Assembly (NCBI RefSeq): GCF_032854445.1
Contig: NC_088295.1
Location: 25,839,385-25,903,384 of the forward strand
DNA: 64,000 nucleotides
Source: Liolophura sinensis
Lineage: Eukaryota; Mollusca; Polyplacophora; Chitonida; Chitonidae
Reading direction: 5' to 3'
Below are positions 27,104 through 41,700 of the stretch, piece by piece (within the stretch, counting starts at the first letter, position 1; every line of letters begins with the position of its first letter). The translations under genes were made by a program, and so were the position numbers. The notes beneath the pieces are model-generated. The model searched no databases and had not been told where the DNA came from. It was given only the letters and a program-made list of their open reading frames with translations.

Positions 27104-28094
27104 TTGTTTTCATGAACTCCTGTTTTATGTGACTTGTTTTCATGAACTCCAGTGGAAAATCGGCACCTCCCTGTCCTGGATATGTCTCTGATACACTGGG
27201 GATTTGAGCGAACAGAGAATGGAGTATGACGCTTGCCGGATCAGACCCCCCAAGCCTCCGGGCCCCTGGGCTTGAGAGCGATGCAATGATAGCGGCGTAC
27301 CGAAATTACAGATTTCCAGCTGATGCGATTCACACAGATTTCCAAACAAACCGATACTTGTCTATCGATCAATTATACCATGACAAGACAAATTATCTGC
27401 TCATCCTGTAGCACACCAAGATGAACATAAAGCACGAATATCGTAGAGGGATATATAGCGTTCCTTTCCACCTGCGCGGCGCGAGCCGCATCACAACGCA
27501 TGGCATAACGGAGAATTCATCTTTCGCTGATGACGATTGATTTCGACCCCACAGATGCTGCTATTGTTATTGTTGCTTTGAAACAGATACACTAACTGCT
27601 GCTCGCGATTAGCGGTATTTGAGGCGAACATGCTCATGCGACAGCCGTTTACCGTTAATCAGAACAGTATTAAACCCAAAAGACTCTACCATTGTCAGTG
27701 ACTAACAGCATCAATCATTCCGCCCAGCAGCGAGACTCATCACTAATTGCATTCTGTGAACATAGTTAAGTACCTTAAATAATTACACTCGATTATGGGT
27801 CAGCAAGGGTTTTGGACTCACGGTTGAACAGGATATAGCCCATGTCAGTTGAGTTCAAAGTTATAAAAAGTGTCATACATCCCACGTACTTAACAATTTT
27901 CAGGGTACACATAATATAATAATGAAAATGTAATTTGCTCAAGAGAGTAATACTGTTCTTCGTTAAAGACTCCTTCGCATTGCTATCTAAACAAAGGATT
28001 TCAGCATAATTCATTCCATGAAATATTGTACAAAATTTCATACAATGGTTTCTATAAATGATTAGAGGACTCAGTGTCCGTGTCCAATTGGCTG

Positions 28095-28311
28095 GGGCGC
28101 TAGCGTAGCTCAATGACTCAGGGAGTCACCAACGCCTACGCTGTGAGTTCAAGTCCAGCTGGCTTAATTCGTCTCCATTTTTACATGAGAAGGTCTGCTA
28201 GCAACCTGTGGATTTTCGTGGTTTACCCTCTGGGGCTCTGTCCGGTTTCCCTAGTATCAGTGAAATGTACTGAGCCCTGTCTTGGAGGAGAACTATATTC
28301 TGGAGTACGTC

Positions 28312-28349
<38 letters not shown>
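28095..28349 (+). mobile_element. tRNA-headed V-SINE relative with long poly(A)
   Basis: Head with TAGCGTAGCTCAATGACTCA (box A-like) and GTGAGTTCAAGTCCAGC (box B-like), V-core GGGGCTCTGTCCGGTTTCCC, a diverged 3' part and about 36 A residues at 28,314-28,349. The long A tail suggests a younger insertion or slippage. Confidence 0.65.
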
Positions 28350-28350
<1 letters not shown>

Positions 28351-29517
28351 ATAAATGCTGATGGAGCCCGTGACACGGGGTCAACAGCACGCGGTCAACT
28401 GCGCGGAGTCCAACAAATACAGGGGCTACCTGGCCGGAGACTGGCCCTTAATTAAATGAAGTTAAAAACCCGAACTCCGTGTCGTAAACACTCTCACCCT
28501 CTCTCTCCCTCGATAATGCTCTGCTTTCACTACATCGAGCCATAACGGTCTGAAGTGGGTTTGGATTAGCGCGGTCAAGCGTGCCACATAAACCAAGCAT
28601 GGTTATAAAGAGATGATGGCGCACGTCCGAGAGGATGGTCAACGCGTGTCGCGCCAGTCAGCCTTTTCTCAAGGCCTCTTCACACCATCTCGTCACACCG
28701 TGTTAGCACGCATCCAGGCAGAAGTAAAGGTTCACACAGACCATATCCGACTAACTTGTCTGGCGTTCCGGTAGGTAGGTAAAAATTTCAGTTGGGAATG
28801 GGAAATCAATATACATGTACTGCAGGATTAAGATTAATTGTGAGCGACTGGTGAACAAACGACGTGCGGTGCAGTATTATTAGCCCAAATCGTCGGAAAA
28901 ACACAATTTGTCGCCAACACGTGGCTAACTGGTTTCTTTTTTTCCACCTTATCAGTTTTTTGACAGCAGTCCTTTTTTTAGCCTTCATATATCTCCCTTC
29001 CTGATTGTTCTCTAATCTGCCTCGTATATCATACGATAGATACAAAGAAAATCATAGTTTCCAATACAAACAGCGAACTAAAGGCAATTCCTTACATACT
29101 CAGTGCTCACTGTATCTATCATGCACTGCCAACAAGATACCACGTTAGCATAACGGACAATATTTGCAGAACCAGTCAGAAGGCTGTGTAATATGCATGT
29201 TTGTTAACCAGACGGTACTCAGTCTAGCATTATATGAGTACAGAAGAACTGACTGATAGTATGCCTGTCTTAACGTGGATATGTAAACACACTCCACTTT
29301 CGATAGTATCATAGATACATGTTGATTAATAAGAATAAACCATAGCAGATTTGCTACGTGTACCTAATAGGATGTTTTTGTGTTGTTTTTTTTTGGACGT
29401 GAAGCGAAAGTAGGGTGTAAGTTCAATCCCACTATCGGACAGACAATTTTAGAGATTTCTTGCCCTCACTGTTTTAGGGAAAGCATCGCCAAAGCTCGTA
29501 GGGATGTCCAAGTATCC

Positions 29518-29594
29518 TGTCAGTTTACTCTGCGGGTGGAAATTTGTGCGTCGACTGTCAGTTTGCTCTGAGGGTGGAAATTTGTGGGTCGCAT
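29518..29594. repeat. 38-bp direct repeat, two copies
   Basis: GTCAGTTTACTCTGCGGGTG and GAAATTTGTGCGTCGACT, then a second copy with four or five changes. No function visible. Confidence 0.85.
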
Positions 29595-30954
29595 GTGGCA
29601 GATCGACAGTCAACTGTCATAGGCCAGTGCATAGCTTTAGGTGTATCCGTTTCATACACCCATGACAATGGCCGCCGTATAACATCATCTGAACGTTCTT
29701 GCGTACAATCAATCATTCAATCAATGTTACAGCTGAAGAGTCATAAAAGAATTAAACAATAAAACCTTTGGTACGATTATGTAGTTAGTCTAGTTTTGAC
29801 TGATCTGAAATCTTTTAGCTTGGCGTTTTGGCCAAATCGGATGTGTTTTCTGAAATGTATATACCGGGACTCGTTATTTCGTATTTTGATCTGGCTGACG
29901 ATAAAGAGCATGTAATTGAACCTGTCGTATCTGCAGGTGTATAATAAGCACGCATATTGTCTAACAAGCCGTCAGCCTGTATCTGTACGGACAATAGATT
30001 CGTCGCCACATTCTGCAGGATGTTATATGGTGGATAGGGTAAGCGTATTATCCGATACAATTCACTGATATAAAGTATAAAATGTGGACGTTTTTCGCAG
30101 TCTGTTAACCATATGATGTATCTCGAGATCTTATCACTTTTTAATGACACAGTTATATGTATGCTTAGTCCTAACTCACGTCATCATCTACTGGCTGCCA
30201 ACATTTCAGATCTAAACCAGACGTCCCAGGTCAGTTGTCAAATATCCTATAATTATACAGAGTATAACTCATACGTTAAGAAAGGTTAAGCTATGGCGTT
30301 CAAACGGATTCTTAGTCAAGGACAGGGTTTATCCGGTGACAACCTTTACTTCTCTAGTAAATCAAGTGAATTTTATCCACAGCCCTTTCGGGTTAAAGAA
30401 CACACAAAAGATGCTTACCGCGATGTAAACATACAACCTTTATGACATAGCCAGTACGCCGTTCTGGTAACAGTAGATCTTTACGTCGTTCTAACTGAAT
30501 GAAGGTTATTTTGGTAAAGTTAGCGAGCCATAATATCTTTAGTGGTATCTTCGAACTGATGGATGGTATACAATGCGGTTTCAGCTGACACCCTTTTAAA
30601 TTACAATGGGGGTGAGACGCTTGTCTGCATCACAAGAACACAAGAGATGCGGGTTTTTATCAAGCCTTTGGTAAAGAATTTATAGGTTCCTCCACTCTAA
30701 CTGTTTATTGGTCCAACGCGAGAATAAGCTGCTAGCAACACTCATGTGACCGTCTGCACAGTCTAACGGTCGTCCAGTGTGACGTCTTTACCTTGAATAT
30801 CATATCTGGGAAAGTTTGTCTGTAACTTGCCACTCAGTGACTGGTTTACTGGGCATTCAGTTCTCTAGTTCTTAAGTAATCAAATAAATAAGTATATATA
30901 AATTTAAATTTCAAAACACGTGCATCCACACAACGTCGAGTTGTATATTGGTTA

Positions 30955-31280
30955 GGAATCTATGCGTCGAAACAGATATTCGTGTGCCAGCCGTTTAACA
31001 ACGGCTGTAACACAAGCCACCAAAAAAAAAAAACTTAGAAAGTATATAAAGTACGAAAATAGGACGGAGTCATGCAAAGAGAAGCAATCACTAGGTTTCA
31101 ATGAAGTTGGAAAGATGCAAGGTATGTTCTAAGTGACTGAGTGAAATCAATATTCAAATCGTTTGCCATGCTAGAATATACGTTGTCGGTAATAAACATG
31201 TATCTCCGATGAGCTTTGATTGCAACAGTTCGTATATCCAACGAGGCGATCTAGTTCAACATGATGAATATACACTCATG
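30955..31280 (+). repeat. Dispersed repeat R1, copy d
   Basis: GAATCTATGCGTCGAAACAG start, ACACAAGCCACCAAAAAA, GAGTGAAATCAATATTCAAA, and the ATCCAACGAGGCGATCTAGT end shared with copies b and c. Confidence 0.75.
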
Positions 31281-32239
31281 GATTCACATGGGTCTTAAGA
31301 CGGAGAAGGTATCGTCAACTGGCTTAAGGGCTACTTCAGCACACCGTAGGAAAACGTTTCTAAGTTTGCATTGTGGTTATGCTGTACGTGATTATCCACT
31401 TTCAGTGCATCTGTATAGGCAGATTTCATTTCCGTTGCCTTTAATTAAATTTATTTATTAAAAAAGGTGTTACAGGTACAAGTATTTCTATAGAGGCACT
31501 TAAATTGCTTACCAACAAGTTCCAAGAAAAAAAACTTTTAACTAAATGGTTGGGGTCTACCACACAAACCGATTTGTGAATTATTGCCATTTTCAATTGA
31601 GCCATCGCTGAAACACTACTTGAGGAGTTTGACACACTATTTATCCAATGTCATCTCTTTTGTTAATGGTGGTTGTACCTCTTCAAACAGAGTGAACATC
31701 AATTAACCCAGGCACTGTTCGACGGCGCCGAGTGTTTGTCTAAACGCCAGGTACCTTGTTATATATTCTGTGATCAACGTCAGGCACGTGTCACTCAGTG
31801 AATCACGTGTCCATTCTAAGAGGGCACTCACAGCTGGTCACGTGCATATTAAAACCATAGAAACTCAATTAACACTTAAATATGTCAATTTTCTGGTCAG
31901 CCTCAGCGCACGCGCTACCTGTCTGGAGTACTGCTCACCTGGTTTGTTTATATCTGTGAGTAGTGATCACCTGGATGCAGAGATGTAAAAACACGGACAA
32001 GCGGCCACTTAGACTGCCACGTTCCGCGAGCCAGCAGCACTCCACAGCACTCCACTCGCACACTCCATGGTTTGCCAAGAGACTTGTCAACGACACGTGC
32101 GGCACCGATGACGTCAGTGTTGAGTCGGGGACATGGATTTACATCAAACAACTATGACTTCCGAACTCAGATTAAACACAGGATGATAGCCATTTATTTA
32201 GTACGTTGATTATAACGAAAGTTCACACCAAACCAGAAA

Positions 32240-32500
32240 TGCAATAATACAGCGTAGAGAGTAAAGCCAGCGCACCGAGGAGAGTATGATGGTTGGCAAA
32301 GGTTGCTACTCAGGCCTTTTGTCAATTTATTCAGTTAAGGCCTTACTATTAACGCTTCATGTAAACACGTAAAATGTAACAACTTACCGCACCCACCCCC
32401 TACCCAGCATCATGGTTGACGCAGAATTAGGTAACAAAATGCAAAGTTGGTTCTCTTAGTGTAATAGACGTCACTGATCTAGAATTACTAAGAACACCGT
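32240..32500 (+). repeat. Dispersed repeat R2, 3' of copy A
   Basis: ACAGCGTAGAGAGTAAAGCC, TTTTGTCAATTTATTCAGTT, CATGGTTGACGCAGAATTAG, AATAGACGTCACTGATCTAG. Lies in the 3' region of copy A and supplies a candidate polyadenylation signal on the minus strand. Confidence 0.6.
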
Positions 32501-32605
32501 GTATCACACTTACAAGAAAATAAATGACTTAATACTAATCCAAATTATCGTTTTACACCACCACCGGTTTGTTACTGCTTAACCTGGATAGATGTACATC
32601 TTGAA

Positions 32606-32730
32606 TTAAACGTCATTGTCCTCGCCCATTGCCAGGGTTAGTTGATACGTCCTAATCTCCATAGGAGTCAAAGTGATATCTCGAGAGTCACTGCTGCTTA
32701 TGGAATGGCGGGTTGGTATTTGCTGTTTGG
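32606..32730 (-). CDS. MAN2B1: Copy A last exon (26) with stop codon
   Basis: Joins exon 25 through a split Ser codon and ends [18 protein letters not shown] plus seven residues before TAA at 32606-32608. Human MAN2B1 ends with ITLEPMEIRTFLASVQW. Candidate polyadenylation signals AATAAA on this strand lie at 32326-32331 and 32193-32198, the first inside an R2 repeat. Confidence 0.9.
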
Positions 32731-35700
32731 CTGAAATATGAAGATTTAGGAGTCATAACATATAGTCCTATACCAACAGTTAACCATCATGGACGCTCCA
32801 GGTCAAATAACTGGGCTGAATACCAATTTCTAGACCAACGCACACTTCAAACCACTAAAGAACCATGAAAATATATCAAGGAACTAGAGACGATTCATGT
32901 GAAGAGGAACAGTCAACAGTTTCCAATGATGGGGGAAAGACACAAGGGATGCTCTGTGGTTGTGCAGACTTAACAGTTTGTTACAATTTAGTTTTCGTTA
33001 ATCAAAACTATGCATCTCAATTGCACTTTGACTGCAATTCTAAGCGCAAGGTGGTAAATTCACTCAACCCGATGCTAACATATACATTCCTTACCCCTGG
33101 GTTGGGGCCTTCGTGGCCGAGGGGGTTAGCACGCCAAAACACCGCAATGGCCCAGGAGTCTCCCACCAATGCGGTCGCTGTGAGTTCAAGCCAGCTCATG
33201 TTGGCTTCCTCTTCGGCGTACGTGGAAATGTCTTGCAGTAACCTGGCCGCCATCGTATAAGTGAAATATTCTTGATTACGGCGTAAAACACCAATCAAAG
33301 AAAAAAAATAAATAAATACCCCCGGACTGCACAAACGTTGCATAAATTAAAGATTCGAACTCCAATATATTAGTTCTGACGTTTAAAAAACGCTGCCAGA
33401 AAAAAGGCTAGTTTCGAATTTCTAACACAATCGACGTTTTTCGTGTATCGGTGTTAAAAACATGTATCCAGTGAAACTTACAGTTCTGTCTGGCAGTCTG
33501 CCAAACCAGACGGCGAGAATCTGCTTTCTTCTGGTTGGCCCCTAACATCAACTCCTCAGCCGAATCCACGTCAAACGGTACAAATAAACCCTGAAGGAAT
33601 AATACGCTTGTAAGTATTATACGCCCTATAGCCGACATTAAAATTTCCCATTGTCATCAAAGATTACCTCGGGAGACCCTATCAAAACGGGATTAAAGGC
33701 AATATTTTTTATCATTTCGCACATTTGAACAAAAACATATTTAGGCAAATAGTTATCTTCACAGTGGAAAGGAAGAGAGCAAAAGATTATAACTTACTGT
33801 CATTGATATGTTCACGGGTTGTGACAGTTCACTGTCCTCGCTGGATTGATAGAAATGTTCAAACCGGGCAAGGTAAGATTTGCCTTCCCATTGTTCTAAT
33901 GACATGAGATGGACATTTGGCGGGAGCTCTCGGGTCAAGCCACTCCACTGAAAGTCAAGTTTGCATTTTTTACTGTTAACAGGAGACTAGGAAAACATTT
34001 TCATATGAAAAAACCCAGTTTAAAAAGAAGAGAGAGATAAAAGCTATATGTGCGTTACCTGCACACATCAGTTGACACTGAAGAACTGTGTAAAGTGAAA
34101 TAAATTTGCAAAGCAGCAGTAATTACTATGCAATGTTATCTGAAGCTCAAACAAATTTCTTAACACAGTGAAACGGTTACAACATGGTCTAAAGCAACAG
34201 AAGCAAATATGAGAATGACATTTGAATTCAATACATTTGAGTGTTCTTCATGTTTTATGACTTTTTATGATTTAAATGCTTTGGTAAAAGACTGAGAAGA
34301 CACGTTTCAGGAACTGCTAATTGCTTACAATCTGTTATGACAGAACCTACACTGTCATAAAAACTCATTTATTTTCAGGGCAAGACAAGCATGTATAGAA
34401 TGAATCACACTTCCAATAGCTGATGTAACTGCCAAGTGACTCGTACCTTGGTTCTGTAGTTATCACTCCACTGGCTGTATGACATGCTTACAGGCACGAA
34501 CGTTAACTCGGGACTCATGTACAGCTGCAGAGCCATATCCCTTTCAAATCTGGAAGCTTTGGATTGCGTGTTTAGCATCAGATACTGTTTGCCTACAAAA
34601 ACATGCCACATGTTTGCTTGAAATCATAACTAAAAGTAATTGCTTTCTCTTATTTTTCATATGTGAATCTCATAAGACAACGATAATTAAAACACTGATG
34701 AAAAACTAAAGATTCTAGTTTGTGGAGAAAAGTGGTTTAAAGCAGCGTGTGTTTCAAACAGTTTCTACGACTACCCAATATAATGACTTTGAACCCTCCC
34801 AGAATGTCTACAAAATCAAATGGTTTTGACTGGATGCTGTAAAAGCCATCATAGGATGCCGTAACATGCTCTCAAATTTACCAAGTACAGGAGTTGGTAC
34901 AGCCAAAAATGAAATCCTTAAGACATGTTTAATTTGTATAGAATTTGCATGATGAAAGAAAACTACCGACTGATGAGAGTAACATAGCATGCGCCTCTTT
35001 GTGTTGTACCTAGTTTTCATGTGATGGTTTATTAAATATGAAGACAACATAGCATTTTGAGTTATATTGTATTCCTGCATAAACCAGGATTTCGATGGTG
35101 TGCTAAGCATCCGTGTGGCCTGAGATCATATTCAAAAGGGAATCTCAGAACAGAATAAAAAAAAACTCAAAAAACATTTTGAGTCCTTCTAGAACAGTAA
35201 CATCTATTTAATTGCAACTGACGTCACTGCTTTTTTTTATAAAATCTGATTCAGCTGTAGTCTGAATGCTCGACGACGTAAAAGCTGCTTCTATTTAAAC
35301 AGAAGTCGCTTCTATTTAAGCAATTGCGGGAAAAGTTAGAAGAAAGCCCTAGCTGAGGTAAAATGACAAGAGGCTCGATTTCACCGGTTACGTGTGGCCA
35401 GTTGCCAACTATTACATTGTCGTCTGTGCTCTGTTTTACTCCTCTTTACTCTTGGTGTTTTGTATGACATGGTGTACCAGAAAGGCTTGTATACGCTCGC
35501 ATGAACGAAGACCCCATACCGCGTATTATCAGTCCCTTGCCGTCCGAGCCTGTCTCATTCAGTGGCTCACCCACTCCTAGCGCGTCGTCGTGCAATAAGC
35601 GGCGATGAACCTATGCAATAAGCAATAGTGAACAAATACAGAATGACAGGCAGGAAGACTAAATGTTGTTTTCCCTCTATGTACAGTCCCATTTATCTAG

Positions 35701-38700
35701 GATTGTGCATAGTAAAGTTATAATTATTGGTATGTAGTCATACACATAAGTATGTTATGTAAATAAACAAATGGAGACTACAAGAAGCGCGTCAGAATCT
35801 GTAACAGATTACTGACGTGTGCTTAATCTTTTTTAATTCAACACCTGAGTCGGACATAGTGGTCTGACATTAAGAATTTGGAATAATGTATGCCATATGG
35901 TGTCATTCCAAAGTTTGCCGGACTTCTCTGCTGTACATCTTAATTTTACTACATGTTGGTGGGGAATTTAAAAGCTGGTGTTGATTAGCTAATATGCATT
36001 ATAATGAGAGATACGCACACGTATAGGTACCACTATTCACCATGTTCTCACCATGATTTCTATCTCCCCCTCCCGGAGACTGCCTCCACCCTCAGATCTG
36101 TCCGTCAACACGGCGAACTGTGTATTCTTGTTACCACACTGAAAGAAGAGACGGAGGCTCTGCTTGGGAATGGTACGAATCCATGTGCCAATAAAGGGAG
36201 ACGTGCTTAAATCGGCGTTTTTTCTCTGCAAAGCTATTTCAGACTTCATTTATTTGCTTGATTGTTGTTTAAAGACATGTTAAAGAATTTTTCATTGACA
36301 CCATTCCGGTCTGGAGGTTGTTACGACAAAAGATATGCTGATGAATGTTTCATTTATACCATAGAGGTCGGGAAGTAACTGGAGTCAAACGGGTAAAATC
36401 ACAGGGATAAAAAGTACGCTCCATTAGCACGTCACTGCCAGACTTTTTCATGTGTAACGTACAGACTTGCAAGCTGTATTTGTGGTATACACGTGCTCTT
36501 CCACGAACGTAAGACTGTCTATCTAGTCCATAGAGCAGCGAGAACGAAGGAATTTAGAATGATAATCATCCAGTACAGTGCACATATAACTTCTACGTTT
36601 CGCTCTAGACCACTGGGGGTTTCTATTCAACAGCTCACAATCTCAGATGGATACTTCACTTATTTACGGCATGTCAGCTGTTCTTTCAAAGCGATGAATT
36701 AGGCCTGAAGAGTGGAGAGACAGGCAAGGGGAGATAACCTTTCCGAAAGATACGTCAATTCAGAGTTAAGTCCCCTGAGACAGGTTTCAGCTTACCACGT
36801 CATCTGGTCTTTTAGAAGGATAAGATTCAGTTCACAAAATCATCATTTTAGGCAACTCTGTTATACGCAAAATAAGAAAATTTAAGATCGTCGACATGAT
36901 ACTCAGATTTTCGCTGCTTTTGTAAAATATTATCACAATTATAAAGAAAGCAGCATTTTAATGAAATGTTGAACTATACTTGCCTGCATGAAGATTTTAC
37001 TGTTAACTGGATAATAGTTGCCTGCCACAGGTTCAGTTTGATTTAGTTTCCATGTGGGCCTGTAGTCTATGCTGTAAATAAAGGCTATAAAATAAACCAT
37101 ATGACTACTATCACCTGACCATTAGACACCTAAACAAACGGTCAAAAATCTACACATATACTAAATACGATCACAGAACAGTAAACCCCTCGAAGCGAAG
37201 CGAAACTTCTCTCCTACAATCAAGTAATAACTCAAATTTTACAAGGCCCATAGTTTTTCTGAAACTTCCGCACAGACCTGGATTTCTATAAGCTAACTGA
37301 TCTCTTAAAAAGTTGATAAATGTACATCCTATGATATACATGTATATAATATATTAGAGAACACCGATTAAATAGAACGGTAACGACATTCAGATAGTTG
37401 ACAAATGTCACACGTAACCTATGAAATACCTGAGGTATTGCTCTAACTGTTCATGTAAATGGGGATATAGAAGCAACTTTCACAGTCTCTAGCACCACAG
37501 CCCTAGCAGAATTACGTTTTATTGAAATCTGCACTTACGTTAATTGCAATACATTACATTTCCCTTACCTAGAACTACTCAAAATACTGTGCAATCATCA
37601 CAATAACTAGTAATAAACGTTTACAAGAAACTAATGCAAAACCCTACCTTGATACCATTTGTAAAAGAGCACGAAAAAAGTTCTGGCGGCAGGAAATGTT
37701 TTCAGGAAACCACTTCCTCAACAGTAAAACCTTCAGGATCCACTTACATTCTCTTCAGGATTTGTCGGCCATTGGCGTCTGTGTAAAATGTTCTGTCAGT
37801 CATCATGTCTGTCTGAATCCGATTCACAACCTCCTTCCCGACTTTGTCGCTGAAATACGGGAAATTATACCTGTCAACTGCACCGGAGTAAAACAAATGA
37901 AATGTCTGTGGCAGTGGTGTTTTTGTTTAAAATTCTCTCGTTGAGCAATGGTAGAGCGTTCAGTTCTTGTACAACGTCAGTCATGCTAAAGGAAAAGTTG
38001 TAAAACTTTGGAAGTTTTGCTGCTTGTATACATATAAAGTGCTGTTCAATATTATTGACGGAATATTTGTTGAATATGACAAATGCATGAAACTTTGGCA
38101 CCTCTTTCATTAGAAGTATTTTTCAGGTCCCACTCCGACTACAAATATAATTAATAGAACTGCTTGTGAAAACATGGCATATAAAGGAGACTTACTCGAT
38201 GGGGATGGGTCCAACTGTCCACTCCAGCTCAGCATATTCGGCGTCCTCGTAGAGCCTGATCACCTGACTGACCCACGGGCTGAACCTCTGCTCCACCTCC
38301 TGTACAAGAGGACCCTGGGGCACAGACAAACGTGATCGGAGATTGAGGTGACTGCGGCAATACGGTAAGGTTCGGTTCAAGATGTATCGGTTCACTCAAA
38401 AGCATTATTTAACTTCAGAATTAGTAGTTGTTGTATGAACATTTAATGATCGGCTACTTAATCCACTCGTTCTAACCGAAATCCCACTTGTAAGCAAATT
38501 CAGTGATAGCTATCTTAGTTTAACTCTTATGAAGCTTGGCTAGTTCAAAGGGCTGATTCAACACTATCTGAGTAATATCACCCAAATAATGATTTCTTTA
38601 TACAATATTTTCTTACTTTTCATTTGTTCTAAAATTTTAATATAAAGGATAAAAACTGGTATATTGAAAAACAAAAACGCTGAATTTATTAATGGATACA

Positions 38701-41700
38701 AACGTTTAACGACAGTAACAGAAGGCTAGTAACTAGAAAACGTTAACCTGTGCGATCCTGGTATGTTTCACTGATGTACCACTGTTAAACGTGTGCGGCT
38801 CCATCTCGTTGGGTCTGAAGATGTAAGCCCCGGAGGCCTGGAACTCCGGTTTGCTGTTGTTGCCTATAAATCCCGTGTAGTAGGCGAATTCTTGTTTTAA
38901 TTCTACCGATACTTGACTGTCAAGGTTTTCCATAGATGATAGGTGTCCAGCGTCATCAAATGTGAGAGAGATATGCTGAAATGTGAGTCCAAATGTAAAC
39001 CAGGGTAAGCGGCAAATATCATAGTGGTAGAATATATTTATTTTTACCACCATTCAAAAGTTCTAACAGCATACAGGTATAAAATGGCCCGTGTTGGAAC
39101 ACTTATAGCACTTCATTATCACCGCAAACCGGGTAGCTTTTAGTTATTGATCTACTAGTATCTTAATGTTGCAGATAATAAGTACGGTTACGTTTATTTA
39201 TTTATTTGATTTATGCCGTTCTCAAGAATATTTCACTTATACGACGGCGGCCAGCATTATAGTGGGTGGAAGAGTCCGGGGGAAACGATCCACCCTTCGC
39301 AGGTTGCTGGCAGGCCTTTCACGTATGGCCGGAGAAGAAGCCAGCATGAGCTGGACTTGAACTCATGCATTGGTGTGGGGCTCCTGGGTCATTGCGCCGC
39401 GCTGTCAATCTAACCAGCTAAGCCACGGAGCGCCCAGAGCGGTTATGTGTACCATGACAGAATCAGTCATCGACTATATCCGTATCGAAAAATTGCTAAT
39501 ATGAATTAGGGCACCCTAGAAAAAATTGGTTTAGTGTTAGCCAATTAGTATAAAGGTGTAAAAACAAAAACACCCTTGTCTAAAGAAAATGTTTAATATA
39601 TTTTTGTATTTTTACGATCATAATTACGTTCATGCTTTCCTTATTATAACAAATAGTTATGGAAACCGTAATACCTTGTTCTTTAGAACTGTATCGGCAC
39701 CTGTGATGTCCAGCTCGCGGAAATCACTTAGATTCTGGTCGGGAACATCTGACAAATATAGTGTCTACTTAGTGTATCAGTTCTTACTGGTTTTGAATTG
39801 TCTGTGTGTTTGTTTTAGAAAGCAACGGTCAATTACTGAAAGAATATTTAAGTACTGAAGAATAATGTAACTGAGGTGACTTATTCCAAACACGCTTCTC
39901 TTCAGTTTAAAACGAGGTGAGGAACGATTTATGAGAATAAGCAAATGATTATTTTTGTACATGTAACACATAAAAAGTCTGCGGCTTTCATATAGACCAT
40001 GTACATAAATCTACTGTTCCTCCTCAGCACTTACCGCTAGTCATCTGAACAAAGTACGAGGCAAATCCTAATGCCGGTATCGTAACGCTGAATACCAGCT
40101 CAAGGGTGGCCTTACTCTTCCGTTCTGGGATGGACATGGTCCTGGCGCTGACTGGCAGTAGCTGACAGAGAACAGCAAATCACGACAACAGCGCGTTAAC
40201 ATTCCCATTTTCACCGAAAAACTCAGTGTTATACTATAAACAGTTATTATAAAAACATTAAATCAGGGAGATGTATTAATTTCATTTATTCTGTTTGTTA
40301 ACTTTGAATATTAAATACCATATTTTTAAGTATCCATACATTACCTGTGTGGCTACAGACATTCCGTCTGAATCTGTCACATTATACGTTCCTGCCACCA
40401 CGGGCAGGCGCACCCAGCGGGTTACATGACGTCCCAGAGGATTGTAAGCCAACATCACAAACTGAAGAGGACAAAGCGCAAGAACAAAATAACAACCAGC
40501 ACAGTGATAAGAGCAAGGGTAGCGCGATTTTCTTTGTGTGTGTTTTCTTTTTTCCTTGACATGCGTGTAATTGACGTCTCTTTCAGTAATATATTTCTCA
40601 GATGTCTGCGGTGACTCTTTACAGGAGGCCTGTTCCAATGTCGACATATTTAAAGCGCTGCCTCACTGAAAGCCATTGGAAGACACCTCATGCCGAAGAC
40701 ACCAGACACTCAGTCACAGAACATGTGATATCCACATTTTTTCGCCCGACAAGATCACCAAGATTGCCGTTTTAAGATCTTACACTCAACCAATAAAGTT
40801 GACCATTCAGATAACATAAAAAATTCTCCTCAGTTTTTATGCTATTACATACTAAAGAACAAATGTATACAATGATATCTTGTGAGATTTTGTTAAGCGC
40901 CTCAGTTGTTACCTGTTTATTATTCTCTGTGACGTCACACATACTGATATTCAAAAGCCCACAGTAGTGCTGATCGAAGGGTACATCCGTCCCGGACTTA
41001 CTTAGTAACTTCTTGTAAGCGTCATTAATGGTTTTCTGGGAAAACAACGAATCAGATCATATGAACGAAAATAACATTTCGTTTCAAAAAAGAAACAGTT
41101 TGAAACATTCAAATGTGGCTGTCACTTCTTTATATACACACAATTCCAGTATTGTAAAACATTCTATCAACATCAACATTTCCATAATTAAAGTAGAAGC
41201 CTTATTTACACTGCCATAGTCAGATGACACTGGCTGTTCAGTTCAAAAGATGTGTGCTAAGGTTTGGAAAATCTATATAAGGAGATTTCTACTTACAAGT
41301 GTGAAGGAGTTCAAGAATTTCGGAGGAAGGAAGACAGGTAGAATAATGGCTTACCCTACATTCGTTCACTCCGTTTGCCAATCTTTCAGCGTAATCATAG
41401 GCAACCACCTGCTTCTCAGTTCCTCTAAAATGATAGTAATATGAAACTGTCACATATTTCTTCAAGAAAATATGGAAAACATTCAAAGCTGTGTAGTCAT
41501 ATTTCATTTGATTAACATTAAAATGTACATAAATAGTAAATACAATAAAATTACATACATACAATGAACTTACGAGACTCCATCATGATGCTGGGCCACG
41601 CCCATCGCCTCCTCTATAAAACGAAAAAACAGCCTGAGCAAAATGACGAATGCCCATAAAACGTTGTCTTTCAAGTTTGTTTTTCCGGAGGTTTATTTTT

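Larger units (their letters stand above)
23014..32239. other. No supported gene
   Basis: Between the repeats listed separately I see only short unrelated ORFs, the longest 111 codons at 29815-30150 (minus), without a known motif. Any neighbouring gene's exons here would have to be too diverged for me to recognise. Confidence 0.5.

Noticed and set aside
29815-30150. 111-codon minus-strand ORF, longest in the left third
   Set aside because: No recognisable family, no splice context, composition like random AT-rich sequence.
41289-41354. Extension of exon 12 to residues [15 protein letters not shown]
   Set aside because: A good donor (AGG|GTAAGC) ends exon 12 at 41355, and exon 13 at 41035 joins in phase with residues matching orthologues.
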